DNA of 64,000 nucleotides from Arthrobacter_E sp041360795 (GTDB taxonomy: Bacteria > Actinomycetota > Actinomycetes > Actinomycetales > Micrococcaceae): contig NZ_JBFUPW010000002.1 in the NCBI RefSeq assembly GCF_041360795.1, positions 590,101 to 654,100 on the forward strand, read 5' to 3'. The notes beneath the pieces were generated by a model, which was given only the letters and a program-made list of their open reading frames with translations, did no database searches and was not told where the DNA came from. This document shows positions 7,695-16,232 of the stretch, piece by piece. Positions within the stretch are counted from its first letter, which is position 1; each line of letters begins with the position of its first letter. Both the position numbers and the translations under genes were made by a program.

Positions 7695-8828
7695 GTGAGC
7701 GATCAGGCACACCTCACCATCCCCGCCCATCTCCTTCCCAAGGACGGCCGCTTCGGCGCCGGCCCTTCCAAGGTCCGTCCCGAGCAGGTCGAGGCCCTCA
7801 GCGCCGCCGGCGCCACTCTGCTGGGCACCTCGCACCGGCAGGCCCCGGTCAAGAACCTGGTGGGCTCCGTGCGTTCCGGCCTGAAGTCCTTCTTCAACGC
7901 TCCGGAGGAGTACGAAGTGGTCCTCGGGGTCGGCGGCTCCACGGCCTTCTGGGACATCGCGACGTTCGGCCTCGTGGAGAAGAAGGCGCAGCACCTGTCC
8001 TTCGGCGAATTCGGCTCCAAGTTCGCCTCCGCCACCAAGAAGGCGCCGTTCCTCGAGACCAGCTCCATCATCACGGCCGAACCCGGCACCCGGCCGGAAG
8101 CCGTGGCCGAAGCCGGCGTCGACGTCTACGCCTGGCCGCAGAACGAGACCTCCACGGGCGTGGCCGCGCCCGTGCGCCGCGTGAACGGCGCCGATGACGG
8201 TTCGCTCGTGGTCGTCGACGCGACGTCGGCAGCCGGCGGCCTGGATGTCGACGTCCGCGAGGCGGACGTCTACTACTTCGCCCCGCAGAAGAACTTCGCG
8301 TCCGACGGCGGCCTGTGGCTCGCGCTCTTCTCCCCCGCGGCGCTGGAACGCGCGGAGCGGATCGCGGCGAGCGATCGCTGGGTCCCGGACTTCCTGAACC
8401 TGAAGACGGCGATCGACAACTCGGTACTCAACCAGACGTACAACACGCCGTCGCTCTCCACCCTCGTCACGCTGAACGCCCAGGTCGAGTGGCTCAACGC
8501 CCAGGGCGGCCTGGACTTCGCCAGCAAGCGCACCGCCGACTCCGCGGACCGCGTGTACTCGTGGGCCGAGGCGAGCGAGTACGCGACGCCGTTCGTGCAG
8601 CGGCCCGAGGACCGCTCGAACGTCATCGCGACGATCGACTTCGACGACTCCGTGGACGCCGCGCAGGTCGCCAAGATCCTGCGAGCCAACGGCGTGGTGG
8701 ACACCGAGCCGTACCGCAAGCTCGGCCGCAACCAGCTGCGCATCGCGACCTTCGTGGCGATCGACCCCGAGGATGTGAGCGCCCTGACCGCCTCCATCGA
8801 CTACATCGTCGGGGAGCTGCGCAAGTAG
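7695..8828 (+). CDS. serC: Phosphoserine aminotransferase
   Basis: A 377-residue class V aminotransferase. It makes 3-phosphoserine from 3-phosphohydroxypyruvate and glutamate, the second step of serine synthesis, in the cytoplasm. The sequence is of the actinobacterial SerC type: FGAGPSKVRPEQ near residue 20, LGTSHRQAPVKNLV near 43, and the pyridoxal-phosphate lysine Lys199 in YYFAPQKNFASDGG. The GTG at 7695 is chosen because CTGGAG lies upstream and the protein then begins MSDQAHLTIPAHLLPKDGRF, as expected for the family. A frame extending 23 codons upstream adds unrelated residues. It stands alone and ends in a strong terminator. Confidence 0.93.
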   Translation: MSDQAHLTIPAHLLPKDGRFGAGPSKVRPEQVEALSAAGATLLGTSHRQAPVKNLVGSVRSGLKSFFNAPEEYEVVLGVGGSTAFWDIATFGLVEKKAQHLSFGEFGSKFASATKKAPFLETSSIITAEPGTRPEAVAEAGVDVYAWPQNETSTGVAAPVRRVNGADDGSLVVVDATSAAGGLDVDVREADVYYFAPQKNFASDGGLWLALFSPAALERAERIAASDRWVPDFLNLKTAIDNSVLNQTYNTPSLSTLVTLNAQVEWLNAQGGLDFASKRTADSADRVYSWAEASEYATPFVQRPEDRSNVIATIDFDDSVDAAQVAKILRANGVVDTEPYRKLGRNQLRIATFVAIDPEDVSALTASIDYIVGELRK

Positions 8829-8858
8829 CTCAGGAACCACCGCGCACATCCTCACCGC

Positions 8859-8898
8859 AAACGCCTGTGGGCCCGGGAAACCGGGCCCACAGGCGTTT
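8859..8898 (+). terminator. Bidirectional terminator between serC and DUF3027 gene
   Basis: A perfect 18-bp stem (8859-8876 with 8881-8898) with a GAAA loop. It ends in GTTT on the plus strand and also in TTT on the minus strand, so it can serve both converging genes. Confidence 0.88.
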
Positions 8899-8941
8899 GA
8901 CGAGCCGTTCGGCGGCTCAGGATCTTCATAGCATGGACGTG

Positions 8942-9520
8942 CTATTCAGCGTCGTCCTCTTCGGCGTCTTCCTCAACGTCTTCTTCAGCCGAGTCGCCGG
9001 CAGCATCGGAGGGCGCAGCGGCATCCTCGACGGAGTCCTCATCCGCGTCCGCGACGGTCGCGCCGGACGCCGCCGCCTCGCCGTCGTCGGACTTCTCAGT
9101 GCCGCCCGTCTCCCCGGCCGCGGCAGACTCCTCCGCCTGCATCGCAGCGACGTCCTCCGGCCGCACACGCTCGGACCACGGGACCCACGGCGGGGCGAGG
9201 ACCGAATCATCGCTCGGCAGCAGCCCGATCTCGCTGACCGTCACCACTTTGGAGCGGGAGTTCCGGGTCAGCACGGCGAACCACTGCCAGCCGACGTAGC
9301 CTGCCAGGCGTGAAGCGAACAGGTGGGTGACCACCCGGTCCTCCTCGCGCTTGGCCCCGAGGTGCTCGCCGATGCTGTCGGCAGGCGTGATCGTTTCCAG
9401 CTCACGCCGCGCCTGGTCCACTGCCGCAGCGAGCATCGCGTCCGGCTTGCCGGTCTTCCACTGCGGGACGCCCGGCTTGGGGGCGGGGGTGCGAAGGGTG
9501 TTCTGACGCTCGGCAGTCAT
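8942..9520 (-). CDS. DUF3027 domain protein
   Basis: A 192-residue protein of the actinobacterial DUF3027 family. The conserved part is the first 120 residues (AVDQARRELETIT, THLFASRLAGYVGWQWFAVL, and PPWVPWSERVRPEDV). The last 70 residues are an acidic Asp/Glu/Ala-rich tail, likely disordered. Its function is not known. It starts three bases after the stop of the cold-shock protein gene, so the two form an operon. The VGWQW and WVPWSER motifs recur in homologues and may mark a binding surface; that is inference. Confidence 0.82.
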   Translation of the reverse strand: MTAERQNTLRTPAPKPGVPQWKTGKPDAMLAAAVDQARRELETITPADSIGEHLGAKREEDRVVTHLFASRLAGYVGWQWFAVLTRNSRSKVVTVSEIGLLPSDDSVLAPPWVPWSERVRPEDVAAMQAEESAAAGETGGTEKSDDGEAAASGATVADADEDSVEDAAAPSDAAGDSAEEDVEEDAEEDDAE

Positions 9521-9523
9521 GTC

Positions 9524-9907
9524 TCAGGCTTCCAGTTGATCTGCGACCTGGCGCAGGGCGGCCGCGATGGCGGCGCCCTTCTTGCCATCCGGGTATTTAC
9601 CCGAGGAGAGCATCCCGGACAGGTTGTCCAGGACGGTGGAGAGGTCCTGGACCATCGGGGCCAGTTCCTTCGGAGAGGTGCGCTTCGCCTTGGAGACGGA
9701 GGGGAGCTTGTCCAGCAGCCGGACGCCCATGGCCTGAGCACCGCGACGGCCTTCGGCGACGCCGAATTCGATCCTGGCGCCCTTCCGGAGTTCCCCCACC
9801 CCGGCGGGCAGCGCGGAAGACGGCAGGTAGTACTCCTGCCCGTCCTCGGACGCTGCGAAGCCGAAACCCTTGTCCTTGTCGTACCACTTGACGCTGCCGG
9901 TAGGCAC
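9524..9907 (-). CDS. Cold-shock domain protein with C-terminal extension
   Basis: A 127-residue protein. Residues 1-67 are a cold-shock domain beginning MPTGSVKWYDKDKGFGFA, so the RNP1 RNA-binding motif (KGFGFA) is intact. The RNP2 motif, normally VFVHxS, is replaced by EYYLPSSAL. The remaining 60 residues (SPKELAPMVQDLSTVLDNLSGML and following) form a helical extension found in longer actinobacterial homologues. It should bind single-stranded RNA or DNA. It is cotranscribed with the DUF3027 gene downstream. Confidence 0.88.
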   Translation of the reverse strand: MPTGSVKWYDKDKGFGFAASEDGQEYYLPSSALPAGVGELRKGARIEFGVAEGRRGAQAMGVRLLDKLPSVSKAKRTSPKELAPMVQDLSTVLDNLSGMLSSGKYPDGKKGAAIAAALRQVADQLEA

Positions 9908-10103
9908 TTCTTTACCTCTGTCTGTCTTAGCTTGCTGTCAGGCCATGCCCCCACCTGGTTCAACCGGTCTGGGTGGCACGGCTCGCGGTCTGCGTATCCA
10001 CACTATTTTACCCGGGCGAGGACGTTCACCCGGCATATGTCGCGGCCCGCTTCGCCGGTGCATACAGAAATCTTCCAGACAACACTCAGGGTCGGAGCGG
10101 AAG

Positions 10104-10823
10104 ATGGACGACATGAAGACTGAAACGCCTGAAGCCAAACTCCTGGTTGTTGATGACGAACCCAACATCCGGGAACTTCTGTCAACGTCCCTGCGCTTCG
10201 CAGGTTTCGACGTGGTGGCCGCCGCCAACGGACGCGACGCCCTGGCCAAGGCCGAAAGCGAGTCCCCCGATCTGATCGTCCTGGACGTGATGCTCCCGGA
10301 CATGGACGGTTTCAACGTGACCCGGAAACTCCGCGCCTCCGGACGCCACATCCCGGTGCTCTTCCTGACGGCCAAGGACGACACCGAGGACAAGGTCAAC
10401 GGCCTGACGGTGGGCGGCGACGACTACGTCACCAAGCCGTTCAGCCTGGATGAGGTCGTGGCGCGCGTCCGCGCCGTCCTCCGCCGCACCCAGCCGCTGC
10501 TCGAGGACGAGGCGATCATCCGCGTCGATGACCTGGAGCTCGACGACGATGCCCACGAGGTGCGCCGCGGCGGGACCACCATCGAGCTGTCCCCCACCGA
10601 GTTCAAGCTCCTCCGCTACCTCATGCTGAACCCCAACCGGGTGCTGTCCAAGGCCCAGATCCTCGACCACGTCTGGGAATACGACTTCAACGGGGACGCC
10701 TCGATCGTGGAGTCCTACATCTCCTACCTGCGCCGCAAGATCGACATCGTCCCGGACGCCCCCACGCTGATCCAGACCAAGCGAGGCGTGGGATACGTCC
10801 TGCGGACTGCCGAGAAGCGCTGA
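10104..10823 (+). CDS. OmpR-family response regulator
   Basis: A 239-residue regulator. The receiver domain (about 12-125) has the acidic pair Asp17/Asp18 in LLVVDDEPN, the phosphoacceptor Asp61 in LIVLDVMLPDMDG, and the switch lysine in DDYVTKPFSL. The C-terminal winged-helix DNA-binding domain (about 140-237) ends RRKIDIVPDAPTLIQTKRGVGYVLR, as in OmpR/PhoB proteins. The ATG at 10104 follows GGAG by six bases; a second ATG three codons on is possible. The partner kinase starts one base after its stop codon. The pair resembles the TrcR/TrcS and CseB/CseC groups, but the signal is unknown. Confidence 0.92.
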   Translation: MDDMKTETPEAKLLVVDDEPNIRELLSTSLRFAGFDVVAAANGRDALAKAESESPDLIVLDVMLPDMDGFNVTRKLRASGRHIPVLFLTAKDDTEDKVNGLTVGGDDYVTKPFSLDEVVARVRAVLRRTQPLLEDEAIIRVDDLELDDDAHEVRRGGTTIELSPTEFKLLRYLMLNPNRVLSKAQILDHVWEYDFNGDASIVESYISYLRRKIDIVPDAPTLIQTKRGVGYVLRTAEKR

Positions 10824-10824
10824 C

Positions 10825-12279
10825 TTGCTCCGCCGGTGGAAGTCCGCGTCCCTGCGGGCACAGCTGATCGCAACCATCATGGGCCTGCTGCTGGTGGCCC
10901 TCGTGACCACCGGCGCGGGCACCATGGCGCTCCTGCACAGCTATCTTCAATCGCAGATCGATGACCGGCTGAGCGTCGCCACCACCAGCATGCAGAAGTA
11001 CGGCGGGTACGCCCAGCTGACCAGTGGTCTGAGCAGTGTCCCCACCGACTATTCCGTGGTGGTCCTGCGCCCCGGCGCTCCCGTGTACCGGACCGGAGCG
11101 AATCAGTCGGGCTACCCGGACATCGAGCAGATGAGCCTGGCCCAGGCCACCTCCCTGAAGCGGAAGCCCTTCGACATCGCGGGCACCACCGGGCACGACT
11201 GGCGTGCAGTGGCGGTTCCCTTCGTCGACCAGAGCGGCCACGGCTACGTGGTGGTGGTCGGGCTGCCCCTGGCGCCGGTGGACGAGATCATGGAGCACGC
11301 CATCCTGGTGGTCGTGGGCGTCGGTCTCCTCACGCTGATCCTCGCGTTCTTCATCGCCACCTGGACGGTCACCCGGTCCTTCCGTCCCCTGGCGCGCGTG
11401 GAGAGGACCGCGGCGGCCATCGCCTCGGGTGACTTGTCCCAGCGCGTCGAGATCCGCACGCCTCACACCGAGGTCGGGCGACTGGCGACGTCCCTCAACA
11501 CCATGCTGGCCAACATCGAATCGGCGTTCGCCGCACGCACGGCCTCCGAGCAGCGCATGCGCCGCTTCGCCGCCGACGCCTCCCACGAACTCCGCACCCC
11601 GCTGGTGACCATCCGCGGTTTCTCGGAGCTCTACCGTCATGGCGCCCTGCGCACCGACGCCGACGTGGCCACCGCCATGGGCCGGATCGAGAGCGAAGCC
11701 AAACGCATGGGGTCCATGGTCGAGGATCTACTGACCCTCGCCCGTCTCGACGAGCAGCGGCCGCTGCAGGAGAAGCCCTTCGATCTGATGCTGCTGGGCA
11801 ACGACGCCGTGGTGGACACTCGCGCGAGCGCGCCACAGCGCGAGGTCCGCCTGGTGGGCCTGGACTCGGCGCAGCCGGTCCCGGCTCCCGTGCTGGGTGA
11901 CGAGGCGAAGATCCGCCAGGTGGTGAGCAACCTGGTCGGCAACGCGCTCCGGTACACCCCGGAGGAGTCTCCCCTCGAGCTGGCGGTGGGCCGGCGGCAG
12001 GACGAGGACGGATCCTGGTCCGTGCTCGAGGTCCGCGACCACGGCTCCGGGATCTCCGAGGAGGATCAGGCCCGGATCTTCGAACGTTTCTACCGGGCGG
12101 ACACCTCTCGCACCCGGGAAACCGGCGGCAGCGGCCTGGGTCTCGCGATCGTCGCCGCCATCGTGGGAAGCCACGGCGGGACGGTCCGGATCATCGACAC
12201 CCCCGGGGGCGGAGCCACGTTCCAGGTCCGGCTCCCCCATTCCGCGGACGACGCTCTCGCCTCCGACATCACCGAGTGA
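10825..12279 (+). CDS. Membrane sensor histidine kinase
   Basis: A 484-residue kinase that should phosphorylate the regulator encoded just upstream. Order of parts: cytoplasmic N-terminus, membrane segment at about 15-38, an extracellular sensor region of about 115 residues, a second membrane segment at about 158-181, a HAMP linker, the HisKA dimer domain with phosphorylated His254 in FAADASHELRTPL, and the ATPase domain with the N box (NLVGNALRYTP), G1 (DHGSGIS) and G2 (GGSGLGLAI). It starts with TTG, with GAGAAG about ten bases upstream inside the regulator's last codons, so translation is probably coupled. Confidence 0.92.
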   Translation: MLRRWKSASLRAQLIATIMGLLLVALVTTGAGTMALLHSYLQSQIDDRLSVATTSMQKYGGYAQLTSGLSSVPTDYSVVVLRPGAPVYRTGANQSGYPDIEQMSLAQATSLKRKPFDIAGTTGHDWRAVAVPFVDQSGHGYVVVVGLPLAPVDEIMEHAILVVVGVGLLTLILAFFIATWTVTRSFRPLARVERTAAAIASGDLSQRVEIRTPHTEVGRLATSLNTMLANIESAFAARTASEQRMRRFAADASHELRTPLVTIRGFSELYRHGALRTDADVATAMGRIESEAKRMGSMVEDLLTLARLDEQRPLQEKPFDLMLLGNDAVVDTRASAPQREVRLVGLDSAQPVPAPVLGDEAKIRQVVSNLVGNALRYTPEESPLELAVGRRQDEDGSWSVLEVRDHGSGISEEDQARIFERFYRADTSRTRETGGSGLGLAIVAAIVGSHGGTVRIIDTPGGGATFQVRLPHSADDALASDITE

Positions 12280-12457
12280 CCCTCCCGCGCCTGCCGACAA
12301 TGACGCGCGACGACGGAGCGAACCTCCACGGCGAGCCTGTGGACGGAGTGCCTGAGCCTCTGTCCACATAGGCCACTGCGCGCGACCCGGCAGCCGAGCG
12401 CGTTCCTAGGCTGAGACGAAAGACCCCACCGGGTCCGTCCCAGCGAAAGGAAACACC

Positions 12458-12748
12458 ATGAGCGTCATCTCCGTCGACACCGAACTTCTACACCTTCAGT
12501 CCGGCCGGGTCCGCGGCACCATGGAACGCATCTCCGCCGACATCCGGGCGATGAACCAGGGACTCACCGCTCTGCAAGGCAGCTGGCGCGGGAACGCCTC
12601 CGCCAGCTTCCAGTCCCTGGTGGCTGAGTGGGCCGCCACCCAGAATCGGGTGGAAGCATCCATGGCGGCCATCAACTCGGCTCTCGCTCAGGCGGCGGCT
12701 CAATACCGGGACGTCGAACTGACGAATGCCCAGCGGTTCGCCCACTGA
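12458..12748 (+). CDS. WXG100 family protein (ESX/type VII substrate)
   Basis: A 96-residue helical hairpin protein with the hallmark turn Trp43-Arg44-Gly45 (LQGSWRGNAS). Its C-terminus carries the Y-x-x-x-[D/E] export motif, Tyr83 to Glu87 (YRDVE). Such proteins are exported as dimers by the EccC-driven type VII system. A clear ribosome site (GCGAAAGGAAACACC) precedes the ATG. No ESX structural gene and no second WXG100 gene lie in the window, so the partner and the secretion machine must be elsewhere if they exist. Confidence 0.85.
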   Translation: MSVISVDTELLHLQSGRVRGTMERISADIRAMNQGLTALQGSWRGNASASFQSLVAEWAATQNRVEASMAAINSALAQAAAQYRDVELTNAQRFAH

Positions 12749-12759
12749 GCGGGCCCCGT

Positions 12760-12785
12760 CTGGTGCCCGGAATTCCGGGCGCCAG
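12760..12785. terminator. Palindromic terminator after the WXG100 gene
   Basis: A 13-bp self-complementary arm pair (CTGGTGCCCGGAA and TTCCGGGCGCCAG, one G-T pair) between the converging WXG100 and RNase HI genes. No T-tract. Confidence 0.45.
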
Positions 12786-12810
12786 GCAGGGGCGCCTGTC
12801 CGATGGCTCT

Positions 12811-13926
12811 TTACTCGGGGGTGCCCTGATGGAACCGCAGACGCCAGGTGCCTTCCGCCGCGGCGCCTCGGGAGGACGCCGGCTCGGTCAGCAGCCATAG
12901 CGAACTCCTGAGGACCGTCCGGCCTGCGGATCTGGTCCGGTACTGCAGCAGAATGGCGCTCTCGTTCAGCCGGGAGGCGGACAGCGGGGTCATGTCCACG
13001 GGTTCGTGATCCTCGTCGGCCAGGACGAGGAGCATCTCTTCCCGGGACCAGGTGCGGCCCGAACTCCCGATCTCCTCGAAGTCGGGATGCAGGATCCGGG
13101 CCACCTCGCCGAGGTCGCCGCGGACGGCCGGTTCCAGGAGGCGCTTCTCCAAGGCGGTCACCGTGGCCACCGCGTCCTGCTGTCCGGCGGAATCCCGGAA
13201 GTCCTCCTCCAGGACCGAGAACAGATCGGGCTCCGCCTCGTCCGCGCCGGACACAGACGCAGATGCAGACCCAGACGCAGACGCAGACGCAGACGGCTGA
13301 GCCTGGACCGTGGCGCTCGGTGCGGGACCGGTCGCCGCGTGGGGGTTCTGGAACACGGCAGCCTCTGCCGGTGCGGTGCGAGCGTCGGAACGCTGGACGC
13401 TCAGGCTCCGGGTTTCCGCACGCCGAGTTTCCGCGTTCTGCGGCTCGGAGAGCTGAGCCCCCGGAAAGCCGGGACCGGAGGGGATCGACTTCCCCCCGCG
13501 CTGGTAGGCGGTGGCGACGGCACGGGCGCGGTCGTCGGCGGCCTCGTTCAGTGAGTGTCCGGCATGACCCTTCACCCACTCGAAGGCGACGTTCCGTCCC
13601 TTGAGGGCATCGTCGAGGTCTTTGAGCAGATCCACGTTCAGGACGGGCTTGCCGTCCGCTTTGCGCCAGCCCTTGCGCTTCCAGCCCGGCATCCACTTGG
13701 TCAGGCAGTTGATGACGTACTGGCTGTCGCAGAGGATCTTCAGCGGTTCGTCCGCACGATGCGCGGTGCTGCGGAGCAGATCCAGCACCGCCATGAGCTC
13801 GCCCTGGTTGTTGGTGCCGTGCGGCCAGCCGCCGGCCCTCCAGGTCTCGTCGTCGATGTACCAGGCCCACCCCGCGGGTCCAGGATTGCCCAGCGCGGAA
13901 CCATCTGCAGCAGCCGTAATCGTCAC
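12811..13926 (-). CDS. Ribonuclease HI fused to a SnoaL/DUF4440-like domain
   Basis: A 371-residue two-domain protein. Residues 1-140 are RNase HI with all four catalytic acids: Asp8 (AAADGSALG), Glu43 (NNQGELMAV), Asp67 (LCDSQY) and Asp131 (NEAADDRA). It cuts the RNA strand of RNA:DNA hybrids. A linker of about 100 residues with an Ala/Ser-rich stretch (SASASASGSASASVSG) leads to a C-terminal domain of about 120 residues (LEKRLLEPAVRGDLGEVARILHPDFEEIGSSG) resembling DUF4440/SnoaL-like folds. GTG at 13926 gives the usual RNase HI N-terminus; ATG at 13956 would add ten residues. Confidence 0.87.
   Translation of the reverse strand: MTITAAADGSALGNPGPAGWAWYIDDETWRAGGWPHGTNNQGELMAVLDLLRSTAHRADEPLKILCDSQYVINCLTKWMPGWKRKGWRKADGKPVLNVDLLKDLDDALKGRNVAFEWVKGHAGHSLNEAADDRARAVATAYQRGGKSIPSGPGFPGAQLSEPQNAETRRAETRSLSVQRSDARTAPAEAAVFQNPHAATGPAPSATVQAQPSASASASGSASASVSGADEAEPDLFSVLEEDFRDSAGQQDAVATVTALEKRLLEPAVRGDLGEVARILHPDFEEIGSSGRTWSREEMLLVLADEDHEPVDMTPLSASRLNESAILLQYRTRSAGRTVLRSSLWLLTEPASSRGAAAEGTWRLRFHQGTPE
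13248..13298. repeat. Hexanucleotide microsatellite inside the RNase HI fusion gene
   Basis: Imperfect tandem copies of the unit GACGCA (with GATGCA and GACCCA variants) encode the Ser-Ala linker. The unit length keeps the frame, so copy-number changes would only alter linker length. Confidence 0.8.
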
Positions 13927-14048
13927 CCGACAATCCTGCCACAAGGCCTCCGTCATCCGGCCTCGCACCCGGCACCGGCGCTTCCCAGCCACCAGCGCTT
14001 CCCAGCCACCGGAACTTCTCCTCCAGCCGGCACAGCCCTTAAACGCGG

Positions 14049-14082
14049 CGGCGGGCCGCACCTCGAAAGGTGCGGCCCGCCG
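14049..14082 (-). terminator. Terminator after groEL
   Basis: A perfect 15-bp stem with a CGAA loop, about 40 bases past the groEL stop on the leftward strand. There is no T-tract. Confidence 0.8.
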
Positions 14083-14124
14083 TCGTGCACTGTCCGGTGA
14101 GACACCGGCGAGCAGAGCCGGGGA

Positions 14125-15750
14125 TCAGAACCCGCCCATGCCGCCCATCTCGTCGGCGCCGGCGGCCGGAGCGTTCTTCTCCGGCTTGTCGGCCACGACT
14201 GCCTCGGTGGTGAGGAACAGACCGGCGATGGAGGCCGCGTTCTGCAGAGCGGAACGGGTCACCTTGACCGGGTCGTTGACGCCGGCGGCCAGCAGGTCCA
14301 CGTACTCGCCGGTGGCGGCGTTCAGGCCGTGACCGGCAGGCAGGCTGCGGACCTTGTCGGCGACGACGCCCGGCTCGAGGCCGGCGTTGAAGGCGATCTG
14401 CTTCAGCGGGGCGTCGATGGCGACCTTGACGATGTTGGCGCCGGTGGCCTCGTCACCCTCGAGCTGCAGGTTGGCGAACGCCTTGGCGCCGGCCTGGATC
14501 AGGGCAACGCCACCACCGGCGACGATGCCTTCCTCGACAGCAGCCTTCGCGTTGCGGACTGCGTCCTCGATGCGGTGCTTGCGCTCCTTGAGCTCCACCT
14601 CGGTGGCTGCACCGGCCTTGATGACGGCCACGCCGCCGGCCAGCTTCGCCAGGCGCTCCTGGAGCTTCTCGCGGTCGTAGTCCGAATCGGAGTTCTCGAT
14701 CTCGGAACGGATCTGAGCCACGCGGCCGGCGATGGCTTCGGCGTCGCCGGCACCCTCGACGATGGTGGTCTCGTCCTTGGTGACGACGACCTTGCGGGCC
14801 TGGCCGAGGTCGGCCAGGGTGGCGGCGTCGAGCTTGAGGCCGATCTCCTCGGAGATGACGTTGCCACCGGTGAGGATGGCGATGTCGGCCAGCTGAGCCT
14901 TGCGGCGGTCACCGAAGCCCGGAGCCTTGACGGCGACGGACTTGAAGGTGCCCTTGAGCTTGTTGACGATGAGGGTGGCCAGGGCCTCGCCCTCGACGTC
15001 CTCGGCGATGATCAGCAGCGGCTTGTTGGCCTGCATGACCTTCTCGAGGACGGCGACCAGGTCCTTCACGGAGCTGATCTTGGAGTTCACGATGAGGATG
15101 TAGGGATCCTCGAGCACGGTCTCCTGGCGCTCTGCGTCCGTGACGAAGTACGCGGAGATGTAGCCCTTGTCGAAGCGCATGCCCTCGGTGAGCTCGAGCT
15201 CCAGGCCGAAGGTGTTGGACTCCTCGACGGTGATGACGCCTTCCTTGCCCACCTTGTCCAGGGCTTCGGCGATCAGTTCACCGATCTGAGCGTCACCGGC
15301 GGAGATGGACGCGGTGGCGGCGATCTCTTCCTTGGTCTCGATCTCCTTGGCGGAGGCGAGCAGCTCTTCGGTGACGGCCTCGACGGCCTTCTCGATGCCG
15401 CGCTTGAGGGACAGCGGGTCGGCGCCAGCTGCGACGTTGCGCAGGCCTTCCTTCACGAGCGCCTGAGCCAGCACCGTAGCGGTGGTGGTGCCGTCACCGG
15501 CGACGTCGTCAGTCTTCTTGGCGACTTCCTTGACCAGCTCTGCGCCGATCTTCTCGTAGGGATCCTCGAGCTCGATCTCCTTGGCGATGGACACACCATC
15601 GTTGGTGATCGTGGGAGCGCCCCACTTCTTCTCGAGCACCACGTTGCGACCACGCGGGCCCAGGGTGACCTTGACGGCGTCGGCGAGGATGTTCAGGCCT
15701 CGCTCCAGGCCGCGGCGTGCCTCTTCATCAAATGCAATGATCTTGGCCAT
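14125..15750 (-). CDS. groEL: Chaperonin GroEL (60 kDa)
   Basis: A 541-residue group I chaperonin that folds proteins in an ATP-driven double ring with GroES. The sequence is full length, starting MAKIIAFDEEARRGLERG. It has the ATP-site motif GDGTTTATVLAQ near residue 86, VEEGIVAGGGVALIQ near 400, and the Gly/Met-rich tail (GGMGGF) typical of GroEL proteins that assist general folding. No groES is adjacent, as in the second groEL locus of many Actinobacteria. Two CIRCE operators lie upstream, so HrcA heat-shock repression is expected. Confidence 0.96.
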   Translation of the reverse strand: MAKIIAFDEEARRGLERGLNILADAVKVTLGPRGRNVVLEKKWGAPTITNDGVSIAKEIELEDPYEKIGAELVKEVAKKTDDVAGDGTTTATVLAQALVKEGLRNVAAGADPLSLKRGIEKAVEAVTEELLASAKEIETKEEIAATASISAGDAQIGELIAEALDKVGKEGVITVEESNTFGLELELTEGMRFDKGYISAYFVTDAERQETVLEDPYILIVNSKISSVKDLVAVLEKVMQANKPLLIIAEDVEGEALATLIVNKLKGTFKSVAVKAPGFGDRRKAQLADIAILTGGNVISEEIGLKLDAATLADLGQARKVVVTKDETTIVEGAGDAEAIAGRVAQIRSEIENSDSDYDREKLQERLAKLAGGVAVIKAGAATEVELKERKHRIEDAVRNAKAAVEEGIVAGGGVALIQAGAKAFANLQLEGDEATGANIVKVAIDAPLKQIAFNAGLEPGVVADKVRSLPAGHGLNAATGEYVDLLAAGVNDPVKVTRSALQNAASIAGLFLTTEAVVADKPEKNAPAAGADEMGGMGGF

Positions 15751-15937
15751 GACGGCAAAGGTCCTTTCGGGTCAGTACGTTTCCGGACTGTCGTTGAGGG
15801 ATGAAGGGTCCTGGCTGCCCAATGCCCGCGACGGACGGCACGGCCCGCCGGCATCCGTACGCCGGCGCACCGGGCCTCATTGAGACCGGGGTTGCCTTCT
15901 CTCCGGCGGGCCGGCCATCATCCGCGGAACGGATTCA

Positions 15938-15964
15938 TTAGCAGTCGGCACTCCGGAGTGCTAA
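15938..15964. promoter_or_regulatory. CIRCE operator 1 (HrcA site)
   Basis: TTAGCAGTC-N9-GAGTGCTAA, matching the CIRCE consensus TTAGCACTC-N9-GAGTGCTAA at 17 of 18 arm positions. It is upstream of groEL. Confidence 0.88.
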
Positions 15965-15972
15965 CTCAATAA

Positions 15973-15999
15973 TTAGCACTCTCGTCTGGTGAGTGCAAG
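15973..15999. promoter_or_regulatory. CIRCE operator 2 (HrcA site)
   Basis: TTAGCACTC-N9-GAGTGCAAG, with a perfect left arm and 7 of 9 matches in the right arm. It follows CIRCE 1 after eight bases, so two HrcA dimers could bind side by side. The remaining gene-free sequence up to 16232 shows nothing recognisable. Confidence 0.82.
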
Positions 16000-16232
16000 G
16001 CGTTCACGCCAGCGGCGAAACCTCAGGACCGCGCCGCCCCATGAGGCGCGACCGGGTGCGGACCCGGCGTGTCCGGCGGAAGCGGCGGGTGACCTGCCCC
16101 GCCGTCCGGGAAGCCAGAGTGGAACGAACAATCCGAACATCAGAATGTGCAGTTGCCGTCCGACGACACCGTTCACTCAGCGTCGGTCAGACGGGGTCCG
16201 CCGAATATCCGGGACAAAGATCCGGGGAGAGG

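Noticed and set aside
13248..13298. A CRISPR-like repeat tract
   Set aside because: The unit is six bases, there are no spacers, and it codes for a Ser-Ala linker in frame.
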